Assembly: GCF_021390535.1 (NCBI RefSeq)
Contig: NZ_JAJUXG010000007.1
Coordinates: forward strand, 124,001 to 188,000
Direction: 5' to 3'
Origin: Dyadobacter sp. CY312
Lineage (GTDB): Bacteria > Bacteroidota > Bacteroidia > Cytophagales > Spirosomataceae
Length of the DNA: 64,000 nt
Below the pieces are notes generated by a model. That model saw only the letters and a list, made by a program, of their open reading frames with translations. It did no database searches and had not been told where the DNA came from. Shown here one piece after another: positions 53,850 to 61,969 of this stretch (positions are counted from its first letter, which is position 1; every line of letters starts with the position of its first letter). The translations under genes were made by a program, and so were the position numbers.

Positions 53850-56114
53850 CTATTTTTTTTCAGCTTCACCGGTACCAGTAGATTTTTGATTAACATATTC
53901 TTTAATCAATTCTTTCTCGCCGGCGATCCACAGTACATCATCATTTTCTATAATCATAAAAGAATCGGGATTCAGAATTCGTTCGCCATTGCGTTCAAGC
54001 CCAACGATCATACCATGGGTATTTTCGCGTATTTTGCTTTCCCGAATACTTTTGCCACGAATATTGTATTCGTTTTTAATTTGAATCCTTTCCAAAACGA
54101 TGGTTTCGGGAGGAGCAATGTAAGTGTCACCATTTACGCTAATTTCAACATGTCCTCTAAATGCATCCAACTGTGCATCGGTGCCAATTACTTCAATACG
54201 GTCGCAGGGATATAATACTTCGCTTGGCTTGGGCAGCTGAATGGTTTTGCTGCCGCGTTCAATCAAAACTACGTTGATGCCGAAATTCTCTCTGATTTTG
54301 AGCTCCTGTAAAGTTTTGCCAATCAGATTGGAATCTGCACTCACTTCCAAAAAGGCAAAGTGCGCTTCCCAGGGCAAAAGGAGCTTTCTGGACTTTCCAC
54401 TTCCTTCCAACTGGCGTGCATTGAGATTTTGAAGAAATCGTTCTTCAATTTTCTGATAGAATAATTGTAATCTCTGGTAAAAAATGGCAAACGCCAGAAT
54501 CATGATGCCACCGGCAATAGCCAGCGCTTCCGGTGTACTGTAAAACTGGCTTAGCAGGAATACCATCAGCAGCAAAGCAACCAGAACCCGGGAGAGTTCC
54601 AGGACAAGTAATGGCCCCCGGCTGTATTTTCTGCTTAACCAGATAGAAGAGTAGGCTTTCCGGTTTGATCTTTTAAAAATGAGTGCCCATAAAAACGGTG
54701 CTATCAGGAGGAATGTAATGAAAAACAGAACGGAATTGGTAACATAGTTTTCGGGAATACGCGCATGAAGTATGTCAGCCAATTGCTTGGAAGACAGTAA
54801 AATGATACCAATTACAACAACTGAATTAAGTATGACCGTTTGGGCGTATGATTTCAAAATCTGCTGCCACTGCGTAGTTCGGGTAATATTGCCGGTGGTG
54901 GAACTATATCGATTCAGATAACTACGTAGTTTTATTGGTAAAACCCTGTCAAGCCAATTGTAGAGTGGATCAGATAGTTTCATCATGTAAGGAGTGGTGA
55001 ACGTAGTAATCACCGAAACACCGACAGCAATTGGATATAGAAAATTACTCGTAACGTGAAGCGACAGCCCAAGGTTTGCGATAATGAATGAGAACTCACC
55101 TATTTGTGAAAGACTCATGCCCGACTGTAAAGAATTTTTTAATGGTTGACCCGATATAACGGCCCCGATGGTCACAAAAGTGGTTTTCCCAAGAATTACC
55201 ACCAAAACCAATATGGCTGTAGGTATCGCATATTCTAAAAGAAGACTCGGATTAATAAGCATCCCAACGGATATAAAGAATACCGCCCCAAACAGGTCTT
55301 TGAGCGGTTTTAGAAGATGTTCAATTTTTTCTGCATGTGTTGTCTCTGCAAGGATAGATCCCATAATAAAGGCCCCCAAAGCTGCTGAAAAGCCCGCCTT
55401 TGTAACAAGAAATACCATTCCAAAGCAAAGTGCAACGGAAGTGATTAGCACGCTTTCGTCATTCATAAGCTTCCGGTAACGACGCAGAAGCGTCGGGAAA
55501 ATAAAGATTCCACCCAAAAACCATATGATCAAAAAGAAAAATAACTTTAGAATAGATTCAAAAAGCTCCATTCCTGCAAATTGCTGACTGATGGACAGGG
55601 TTGACAGTAATACCATAAGTAAGACTGCTGTAAGGTCTTCAATTACGAGAATTCCTAAAACCACGCGCGTGAACTGTTGCGTTTTTAAGCCAAGCTCATC
55701 AAAGGCTCTGAAAATGATAGTAGTGGAGGAGATGGCAATGATCCCGCCAAGAAATAGGCTGTCGATTTTACTCCACCCAAGTAACTGACCTGTGGTGAAA
55801 CCTGTTACAAGCATGAGAGAAACTTCGAAAAGCCCCGTGATAGCTGCCGTATTCCCAACCTTCATCAGCTTTTTAAAACTAAACTCGAGACCAAGATTGA
55901 ACAACAGGAATATGACTCCTATCTCCGCCCATATTTCGATCGTTTTGATATCGGTTATGGTTGGAAAAAGGTGGAAGTTGGGTCCTACGAGCAATCCGGC
56001 GAGTATGTATCCTAAAACAATGGGTTGCTTGAGTTTTTTAAATATCAGCGTGATAATACCCGCCATTGTGAGTATTAACGACAAGTCAACAATGAGTTGC
56101 GGAACGTGGGTCAT
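53850..56114 (-). CDS. CPA2-family cation:proton antiporter with two C-terminal TrkA_C domains
   Basis: The product has 754 residues. The first 390 form the Na/H-exchanger membrane domain (LKQPIVLGYILAGLLVGPNF, GVIFLLFNLGLEFSFKKL, FSAALGAFIMGSILAETTHAEKIEHLLKPLKDLFGAVFFISVGM). A second membrane block (about 440-570) follows. Two TrkA_C domains come next (NLIGKTLQELKIRENFGINVVLIER and NIRGKSIRESKIRENTHGMIVGLERNGER). No RCK_N Rossmann domain is present, so control by nucleotide is unlikely. It probably exchanges K+ or Na+ for H+. It is a single gene on the minus strand. Confidence 0.9.
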   Translation of the reverse strand: MTHVPQLIVDLSLILTMAGIITLIFKKLKQPIVLGYILAGLLVGPNFHLFPTITDIKTIEIWAEIGVIFLLFNLGLEFSFKKLMKVGNTAAITGLFEVSLMLVTGFTTGQLLGWSKIDSLFLGGIIAISSTTIIFRAFDELGLKTQQFTRVVLGILVIEDLTAVLLMVLLSTLSISQQFAGMELFESILKLFFFLIIWFLGGIFIFPTLLRRYRKLMNDESVLITSVALCFGMVFLVTKAGFSAALGAFIMGSILAETTHAEKIEHLLKPLKDLFGAVFFISVGMLINPSLLLEYAIPTAILVLVVILGKTTFVTIGAVISGQPLKNSLQSGMSLSQIGEFSFIIANLGLSLHVTSNFLYPIAVGVSVITTFTTPYMMKLSDPLYNWLDRVLPIKLRSYLNRYSSTTGNITRTTQWQQILKSYAQTVILNSVVVIGIILLSSKQLADILHARIPENYVTNSVLFFITFLLIAPFLWALIFKRSNRKAYSSIWLSRKYSRGPLLVLELSRVLVALLLMVFLLSQFYSTPEALAIAGGIMILAFAIFYQRLQLFYQKIEERFLQNLNARQLEGSGKSRKLLLPWEAHFAFLEVSADSNLIGKTLQELKIRENFGINVVLIERGSKTIQLPKPSEVLYPCDRIEVIGTDAQLDAFRGHVEISVNGDTYIAPPETIVLERIQIKNEYNIRGKSIRESKIRENTHGMIVGLERNGERILNPDSFMIIENDDVLWIAGEKELIKEYVNQKSTGTGEAEKK

Positions 56115-56156
56115 GTACTATATGCTGTTGTATTACACTTCGGGAAGCAATAAAAT

Positions 56157-56191
56157 ACAAAAAGCCTCTGATAAATCAAAGGCCTTTTGTA
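56157..56191 (-). terminator. Intrinsic terminator of sufB
   Basis: CAAAAAGCCTCTGAT pairs imperfectly with ATCAAAGGCCTTTTG around a very short loop, about 30-60 bp downstream of the sufB stop codon. The minus strand continues with TTTTTGTATTTTATT, a good release signal. Confidence 0.75.
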
Positions 56192-56220
56192 TTAGACTTG
56201 AAAATTCAGATAAGCTAATA

Positions 56221-57672
56221 TTAACCTACACTTCCTTCAAGGCTGATTTCCAATAGTTTTTGTGCTTCCACAGCAAATTCCATCGGGAGTTGATTTAACA
56301 CTTCTTTGGCGTATCCATTTACGATCAGAGCAACGGCCTGTTCCGTAGGAATACCTCTTTGATTGCAATAGAAAAGGATGTCCTCTCCAATTTTTGAAGT
56401 CGTTGCCTCGTGCTCAACCATTGCCGAAGGATTGTTCACTTCGATATATGGGAAGGTGTGAGCGCCACATCTGTCGCCAAGCAACAGGGAATCACATTGG
56501 GAGAAGTTACGTGCTTTTTCAGCTTTTTTGAAAACCTGAACCAATCCACGGTAAGAATTCTGACTCTTTCCGGCAGAGATTCCTTTTGAAACAATACGGC
56601 TTCTTGTATTCTTTCCTATATGGATCATTTTGGTACCTGTATCGGCCTGCTGCATATTGTTGGTCACAGCCACGGAATAGAATTCACCTATCGAATTATC
56701 GCCTTTCAGGATAACGGATGGGTATTTCCAGGTAATGGCTGAACCTGTTTCAACTTGAGTCCAGGAAATTTTAGAACCTGCTCCGTCACAAAGACCTCTT
56801 TTGGTTACAAAATTGTATATCCCACCTTTTCCGTCCTTGTCACCAGGATACCAGTTCTGAACGGTTGAGTACTTTACATTGGCATTTTCATGCGCGAATA
56901 TCTCTACTACCGCAGCATGAAGCTGATTTTCATCGCGCATTGGCGCTGTGCATCCTTCCAGATAACTTACGTGGCTATCTGCATCACCTATGATCAGTGT
57001 ACGTTCGAACTGACCCGTTCCGGCTGCGTTGATACGGAAGTAGGTAGATAACTCCATCGGGCAACGAACACCTTTAGGAATGTATACGAACGAACCATCA
57101 GAAAAAACAGCGGAGTTCAACGCGGCGTAATAGTTGTCTTTCGGAGGAACTACCGATCCAAGGTATTTTTTAACAAGCTCAGGATGCTCTCTGATCGCCT
57201 CACTGATGGAGCAAAAAATAATTCCTTTTTCTCTCAGAGACTCTTTGAAAGTTGTAAAAACGGATTCCGAATCCATTACAGCATCCACGGCAACCGGAAC
57301 GCCCGAAAGCCTTTTTTGTTCGTTTAAAGAAATTCCAAGACGCTCGAATGTATCACGCAATTCCGGATCAATATCATCCAGACTGTCAACTTGTTTTTTC
57401 TTTTTCGGTGCCGAGTAATATTTGATTGCCTGAAAATCAATCTTTGGATAAAAAACATTAGGCCATTTTGGCTCTACCATTTTTTGCCACATCGCAAAAG
57501 CTTTCAAACGCCACTCAAGCATCCATTCCGGTTCATTCTTTTTGGCAGATATAAACCGTATTGTGCTTTCATCAAGCCCAACAGGAGCTTCATCCGCCTC
57601 AATATCAGTTACAAAGCCGTATTTGTATTCCGAACTGGTGATCTCCTCCAACAATTCATCTTCTTTGTTCAT
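56221..57672 (-). CDS. sufB: Fe-S cluster scaffold protein SufB
   Basis: The product has 483 residues, full SufB length. Diagnostic stretches include [63 protein letters not shown] (the conserved Cys), [22 protein letters not shown] and [29 protein letters not shown]. It builds Fe-S clusters with SufC and SufD. Those genes normally follow in the same operon but are absent here; a terminator comes directly after sufB. It has its own -7 element at 57748-57755. Confidence 0.97.
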   Translation of the reverse strand: MNKEDELLEEITSSEYKYGFVTDIEADEAPVGLDESTIRFISAKKNEPEWMLEWRLKAFAMWQKMVEPKWPNVFYPKIDFQAIKYYSAPKKKKQVDSLDDIDPELRDTFERLGISLNEQKRLSGVPVAVDAVMDSESVFTTFKESLREKGIIFCSISEAIREHPELVKKYLGSVVPPKDNYYAALNSAVFSDGSFVYIPKGVRCPMELSTYFRINAAGTGQFERTLIIGDADSHVSYLEGCTAPMRDENQLHAAVVEIFAHENANVKYSTVQNWYPGDKDGKGGIYNFVTKRGLCDGAGSKISWTQVETGSAITWKYPSVILKGDNSIGEFYSVAVTNNMQQADTGTKMIHIGKNTRSRIVSKGISAGKSQNSYRGLVQVFKKAEKARNFSQCDSLLLGDRCGAHTFPYIEVNNPSAMVEHEATTSKIGEDILFYCNQRGIPTEQAVALIVNGYAKEVLNQLPMEFAVEAQKLLEISLEGSVG

Positions 57673-57747
57673 AGTCTTATTATTATCACGCTACATCCTC
57701 GTTGTGAGTGTAACACACAGAAACGGGATTGAGTTTATTGAGAGGGC

Positions 57748-57755
57748 CAAAAATA
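57748..57755 (-). promoter_or_regulatory. Probable -7 promoter element (TATTTTTG) of sufB
   Basis: The minus strand reads TATTTTTG, 76 bp before the sufB ATG and right after the terminator of the upstream gene. This supports independent transcription. Confidence 0.5.
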
Positions 57756-57764
57756 CATAAAAAA

Positions 57765-57802
57765 GCCCACAAATTTATGACGCAGATCATAAGTTTGTGG
57801 GC
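57765..57802 (-). terminator. Intrinsic terminator of hldD
   Basis: GCCCACAAATTTATG at 57765-57779 pairs with CATAAGTTTGTGGGC at 57788-57802 with one mismatch, and TTTTTTATG follows on the minus strand. It lies 20 bp after the hldD stop. Confidence 0.9.
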
Positions 57803-57821
57803 ACGGGGTATCTTAAAACGA

Positions 57822-58787
57822 TTATAAATACGCTCCTGTCGACAGATAATTCTTTACATAATCAGCCACACCTTCTTCCAGTGTATGAAATGGCTTGTCG
57901 TAACCGATCGATCTTAATTTGCTCATATTGGCCTCGGTGAAATACTGATATTTGTCACGGATATCGGCTGGCGTATCAATAAATGAGATGTCAGGAGTTT
58001 TGTCCATAGATACAAAAGTATTGATCACCAGATCTTTGAAAGTACGTGCCTGACCGCTTCCCAGATTGTAGATACCTGAATTTTTGCGATGATGCATCAG
58101 GAAAATACATACGTCAATAAGGTCTTTCACGTATATAAAATCACGCATTTGTTCACCGTCCTTAAAGTCGGGATTGTGGGAGCGGAACAGTTTCATTTTG
58201 TCCGTTGCTTTGATCTGATTGTAAGCATGCATAATCACCGAAGCCATGCGGCCTTTGTGATATTCGTTTGGTCCATAGACGTTGAAGAATTTCAATCCTG
58301 CCCAAAACAAAGGCTTTTTCTCCTGCTGCAATGCCCAGATATCAAATTCGTTTTTCGAATCACCGTATGGGTTCAGTGGTTTTAATTGAGAAAGCGTCGT
58401 TTCGTCGTCGTCGTACCCATGTTCACCAAGTCCGTAGGTTGCAGCCGAAGATGCGTAAACCAAAGGAATCTGGTATTCAACGCATTTGTTCCAGATGTCT
58501 TTAGAATAGTTTACGTTCAGTTTGTCGAAAATTTCTTTGTCAAATTCCGTAGTATCGGTTCTTGCACCTATGTGGAAAATGAATTCGAGATCCCGGTTAT
58601 TTTGGTCGATCCAGGAGAAAAGTGAATCCCGCTCTACTCTTTCCTTGATTGTTTTTCCTTCGAGATTTTCTGCTTTTTCGATTTTAGAAAAATCGTCTAC
58701 GGCAATGATATTTGTAAAGCCATCCTGGTTAAGCTTACTGATAAGTCCGCTGCCAATGAATCCGGCTGCACCTGTTACGATAATCAT
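57822..58787 (-). CDS. hldD: ADP-L-glycero-D-manno-heptose 6-epimerase
   Basis: The product has 321 residues. It starts MIIVTGAAGFIGSGLISKLNQDGFTNIIAVDDFS with the NAD(P)-binding GxxGxxG. FHIGARTDTTEFD and YASSAATYGLGEHGYDDDE are typical of RfaD/HldD, and the Tyr-xxx-Lys pair is in NPYGDSKNEFD. VYGPNEYHKGRMASV and DGEQMRDFIYVKDLIDV complete the fit. It makes the heptose precursor of LPS inner core, which agrees with lpxB nearby. Confidence 0.94.
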   Translation of the reverse strand: MIIVTGAAGFIGSGLISKLNQDGFTNIIAVDDFSKIEKAENLEGKTIKERVERDSLFSWIDQNNRDLEFIFHIGARTDTTEFDKEIFDKLNVNYSKDIWNKCVEYQIPLVYASSAATYGLGEHGYDDDETTLSQLKPLNPYGDSKNEFDIWALQQEKKPLFWAGLKFFNVYGPNEYHKGRMASVIMHAYNQIKATDKMKLFRSHNPDFKDGEQMRDFIYVKDLIDVCIFLMHHRKNSGIYNLGSGQARTFKDLVINTFVSMDKTPDISFIDTPADIRDKYQYFTEANMSKLRSIGYDKPFHTLEEGVADYVKNYLSTGAYL

Positions 58788-58926
58788 GGGTGATTACTGG
58801 TTTGATCTGTAAAAAGAATGCTAAATAAGAGCGTTGAAACTTGCGTATCTACTCTTACTTTTTCAGACAAATAGGATTTTTTTTAGTTATCCGCCTGTTT
58901 ATCTGCAAAACTACGGATACAAGATG

Positions 58927-58934
58927 TAATTTTG
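58927..58934 (+). promoter_or_regulatory. -7 promoter element (TAATTTTG) of queD-lpxB
   Basis: TAATTTTG lies 31 bp before the queD ATG, with an AGAGAGGAAAG ribosome-binding site between them. The two genes that follow are close together on the same strand. Confidence 0.55.
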
Positions 58935-58965
58935 TACCCTATTTATTTAGAGAGAGGAAAGTTTT

Positions 58966-59385
58966 ATGATTTACGTAACAAGAAAAGAGCATTTCAACGC
59001 TGCCCACAGGCTTTTTAATCCTGCCTGGTCAGATGAAAAAAATCAGGAGGTCTTTGGCCCATGTGCCAACAACAACTGGCATGGGCATAATTTTGAATTA
59101 ATTGTTACCGTAAAAGGCAAACCCGACGCTGATACAGGTTTTGTGATAGACCTTAAAGTGCTGGGCGATATTATCAAACAAAAGGTTGTGGATAAGGTAG
59201 ATCATAAAAACCTGAATCTGGACGTGGATTTCATGTCGGGCAAGATGGCGTCCTGTGAAATATTTGTGATGGAAATCTGGAAGATTCTCGCGCCTGCTAT
59301 TTCAGAAGTGGCTCCCAATGCCAATCTGCATTATATCAAACTGATAGAAACTCCTAAAAACTTCGTGGAGTATTACGGAGAGTAA
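58966..59385 (+). CDS. queD: 6-carboxytetrahydropterin synthase QueD
   Basis: The product has 139 residues. The zinc histidines are in FNAAHRLF and WHGHNFEL, and the catalytic Cys is in FGPCANNNWHGH. VIDLKVLGDIIKQKV and VDHKNLN are family-typical. The enzyme makes 6-carboxytetrahydropterin from dihydroneopterin triphosphate for queuosine synthesis. The Cys is preserved, which argues for QueD rather than a eukaryotic-type PTPS. It is followed by lpxB at 53 bp. Confidence 0.92.
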   Translation: MIYVTRKEHFNAAHRLFNPAWSDEKNQEVFGPCANNNWHGHNFELIVTVKGKPDADTGFVIDLKVLGDIIKQKVVDKVDHKNLNLDVDFMSGKMASCEIFVMEIWKILAPAISEVAPNANLHYIKLIETPKNFVEYYGE

Positions 59386-59438
59386 ATGTTACAAAGCATG
59401 AGGCTAGTAGCTAAGTGCCAACAGCTAATTGCTGAAAT

Positions 59439-60581
59439 ATGAAATACTACCTCATTGCCGGCGAGCGTTCCGGAGATCTTCATGGAGCAAATTTGCTAAA
59501 AGGTATTAAGGAAAACGATCCGGATGCGGTCTTCCGTGGGTGGGGTGGAGACATGATGCAGGCAGAAGGAATGGAGCTGGTAACACATTACAAAGACACT
59601 GCCTTCATGGGGTTTCTGGAAGTGGCGCTCAATCTGCATAAGATTTCAGGATTTTTGAAAAAGTGTAAAAGTGATATTCTTGAATACCAGCCGGATGTCA
59701 TCATTCTGATAGATTACCCTGGTTTTAATCTTCGTATTGCATCTTTTGCCAAAAAGAAAGGTCTGAAAGTTTTCTATTACATATCACCCAAGGTGTGGGC
59801 CTGGAACCAGAAAAGAGCCTTGAAAATTAAGGAGAATGTAGACCGCATGTTCGTAATCTTTCCTTTTGAAATTGATTTTTACAAAAAGTACGATTACAAC
59901 GTCGACTATGTCGGAAACCCTTTGATGGATGCTATTGCGGCATTCAAACCGGATCCTGAATTCAAAAAGAAGAATAATCTGTTGACCGATAAACCCGTCA
60001 TTGCCTTGCTGCCCGGCAGCCGGAAACAGGAAATTATTGGAATGCTGGATCTGATGCTTGCCGTGCAGCCTCATTTTTCGGCTCATCAGTTTGTGATAGC
60101 AGGAGTAAAAAATTTGCCTGCTTCCTTGTACAACAAATATGTTACAGCGGGCAAAGCTGTAATCGTTTATGAATCTACTTATGATCTTTTGTCCATTGCC
60201 GATGCTGCATTGGTTACGTCAGGGACAGCAACCCTCGAAACCGCGCTGTTGAATGTGCCTGAAGTAGTCTGTTACAAAACCAGTGGCTTCTCTTATGCCA
60301 TTGCAAAACGGTTGATCCGGGTTCGTTTCATCTCTCTGGTGAATTTAATTATGGACAAAGAAGTGGTGCGTGAGCTGATACAGGACGAATTAAATGAAAA
60401 AAATATCAGAGAGGAACTGGCTTCTATTCTTCCCGGCGGCCCGAAAAGGTCTGTTCAACTGAGTGATTATGCCAAATTACAAGAGCTCGTAGGAAGGGAA
60501 GGAGCCTCGGAAAGAGCTGGGGGGCTGATGGTTTCGTATCTGAAAGAGAGCAGGGGAGATAAAAGTGTAAATCGGCTCTAG
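59439..60581 (+). CDS. lpxB: Lipid-A-disaccharide synthase LpxB
   Basis: The product has 380 residues and the usual LpxB start, MKYYLIAGERSGDLHGANLLKGI. FRGWGGDMMQAEGM, VDYVGNPLMDAI and IALLPGSRKQEI are diagnostic, together with ALVTSGTATLETALLNVPEVVCYKT. It joins UDP-diacylglucosamine and lipid X to make the lipid A disaccharide at the inner membrane. It lies directly downstream of queD and is probably co-transcribed. Confidence 0.96.
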   Translation: MKYYLIAGERSGDLHGANLLKGIKENDPDAVFRGWGGDMMQAEGMELVTHYKDTAFMGFLEVALNLHKISGFLKKCKSDILEYQPDVIILIDYPGFNLRIASFAKKKGLKVFYYISPKVWAWNQKRALKIKENVDRMFVIFPFEIDFYKKYDYNVDYVGNPLMDAIAAFKPDPEFKKKNNLLTDKPVIALLPGSRKQEIIGMLDLMLAVQPHFSAHQFVIAGVKNLPASLYNKYVTAGKAVIVYESTYDLLSIADAALVTSGTATLETALLNVPEVVCYKTSGFSYAIAKRLIRVRFISLVNLIMDKEVVRELIQDELNEKNIREELASILPGGPKRSVQLSDYAKLQELVGREGASERAGGLMVSYLKESRGDKSVNRL

Positions 60582-60654
60582 CTTAGAAACCAAGGGGAAC
60601 TATTTGATTGTAAAATAGGCTATAAATTTTTTCCATGATTTCGATTGATTTAGG

Positions 60655-61197
60655 TTAGAGTGTTTTGTGATTAAGATCGAATCTTCCTTCCGTAATATGA
60701 ACTGATTCTCCGGTAGCAGATGTAGCCGTGAACTCAAAAGTGCCAGAAAGAATTCCAGAAGAAATGTTTGATTTAGAGATCGTTATTGATCCAGTGTGTT
60801 CTTTGGATGTAATGTAATTCTTATGTTTAAAGGAATAAAAGCCATAGTTTTTAGGGTAAAACGAAGATCCTGTAACTTGTGTATCATCATCTAACATGTG
60901 GACACCAACATCAAACGTTCTAAGAAACAACTGCACCTGTTCACCAGAAGAGGAATTGGTCTCAATGTTTACATAAATAGTATCAATCAATGAATTATAG
61001 TAATATACCCCATAGATAGGTTTGATATTAACAAAAATATCTCCCGTTCCATCCGGTATCCACACCTTCCCATTCACCTTGCAGGAGAAAGTATTCTTTC
61101 CCTCCTGGGAAATGGGTGTAAGTTCAGGGCCTTTGTCGCAGCCCCAAAAGAGGATCAGAACTGCTAACGCTGTGATGTATAGGTTTACATTTTTCAT
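60655..61197 (-). CDS. Small lipoprotein of unknown function (DUF6252-like)
   Basis: The product has 180 residues. The signal peptide with lipobox LFWGC lipidates about Cys20 (MKNVNLYITALAVLILFWGC). NTFSCKVNGKVWIPDGTGDIF begins a beta-sandwich seen in many Bacteroidota surface lipoproteins of DUF6252 type, and ITEGRFDLNHKTL ends it. No partner gene is adjacent. The function is unknown. Confidence 0.75.
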   Translation of the reverse strand: MKNVNLYITALAVLILFWGCDKGPELTPISQEGKNTFSCKVNGKVWIPDGTGDIFVNIKPIYGVYYYNSLIDTIYVNIETNSSSGEQVQLFLRTFDVGVHMLDDDTQVTGSSFYPKNYGFYSFKHKNYITSKEHTGSITISKSNISSGILSGTFEFTATSATGESVHITEGRFDLNHKTL

Positions 61198-61330
61198 TGG
61201 TTTTGTTGTTTTGGATGAAAAACATTCGTTTTAAAATTTGCTTGTTCTACGGCGGTTTCATACGGTAGTTGATTTAGTTCAATGGTTTTTTAAACATAAG
61301 CAAGTTAGCACTGTCCTGCGGTGTTGTATC

Positions 61331-61393
61331 TTGTCGTAGGACAAGATTTTAGGTTGTTCTACGACAATATTTTGACTTGTTGCAGAATAACAA
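61331..61393. promoter_or_regulatory. Three palindromic boxes with exact 23-bp period
   Basis: TTGTCGTAGGACAA (61331), TTGTTCTACGACAA (61354) and TTGTTGCAGAATAACAA (61377) begin exactly 23 bp apart. Each has TTGT...ACAA symmetry. Boxes one and two are also inverted copies of each other at 13 of 14 positions. The period is close to two helical turns, so repressor binding on one face of DNA is plausible. They lie 134 bp upstream of the lipoprotein gene (minus) and 46 bp upstream of the small ORF remnant (plus). Confidence 0.5.
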
Positions 61394-61438
61394 AATTTCG
61401 TAAATTGCTAATGGTTAGTAATTTACTTCATCAGCAAA

Positions 61439-61668
61439 ATGAAAAACAATAAAACTGTTCAGGAGCTTTATCAGGTAATTCGTGAATTGGATTCGTTTTC
61501 AACCATAGGGATCAAACCACGGCTTTTCCCTAGGGAAAAATATCATTAAGTGAAAGAGTCCACCTCACTTTTCGTCGTGTACCTGATCGTTATACCGCTA
61601 CATTTCTGGGAACCACTGAGCCTACATTTTGTAAATGTTTGAAAAAGGTATTGATGGAGAAGCAATGA
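61439..61668 (+). pseudogene. Frameshifted small ORF of unknown family
   Basis: An ATG at 61439 begins MKNNKTVQELYQVIRELDSFS and stops after 36 codons. In another frame the sequence continues KISLSERVHLTFRRVPDRYTATFLGTTE to a TGA at 61668, with protein-like composition. A single indel near 61530-61545 would join the parts into about 76 residues. I recognise no family. Whether the joined product was ever made is inference. Confidence 0.45.
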
Positions 61669-61969
61669 TTATTTAGAGAGAATCCATTCGCCCTTATTTG
61701 AAAATTGGGCGGTTTCTGTCCAGTGTTTGTAGCGTTAATATTAAGGCGTTGCAAACGCTGATCCATTCAACCTCGATTGTAAATCGCGTTTAGCGGGTTA
61801 ACCCGTACTGGTTGCCTATCTTGTTGTTCAAGAGAGACGTTAAGCGAGCTGAATTTTGAATCTGGTCTGCCTCAACCTCAAAGTCGTGGCGAGGCAGGGG
61901 ACACTAAAAAACAAAAACCCCACAAATAAATGATTTGCAGGGTTTTGCTAACTTCTATCCCAACTACAA
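61669..61969. other. 300-bp gap with terminator at its right end
   Basis: No gene is visible. GCGTTAATATTAAGGCGTTGCAAACGC (61724-61760 region) contains short inverted pieces, as does GCGGGTTAACCCG at about 61795. The right end holds the terminator of the GH74-like gene. Confidence 0.4.
61912..61948 (-). terminator. Intrinsic terminator of the GH74-like gene
   Basis: CAAAAACCC pairs with GGGTTTTG, with an inner CAAA/TTTG stem, about 25 bp after the stop codon. The minus strand continues TTTTTGTTTTTTAG, a strong U-run. Confidence 0.88.

Noticed and set aside
61331-61393. Regular 23-bp units as a CRISPR array
   Set aside because: Only three units, units too divergent, no spacers of constant length between identical repeats, and no cas gene.
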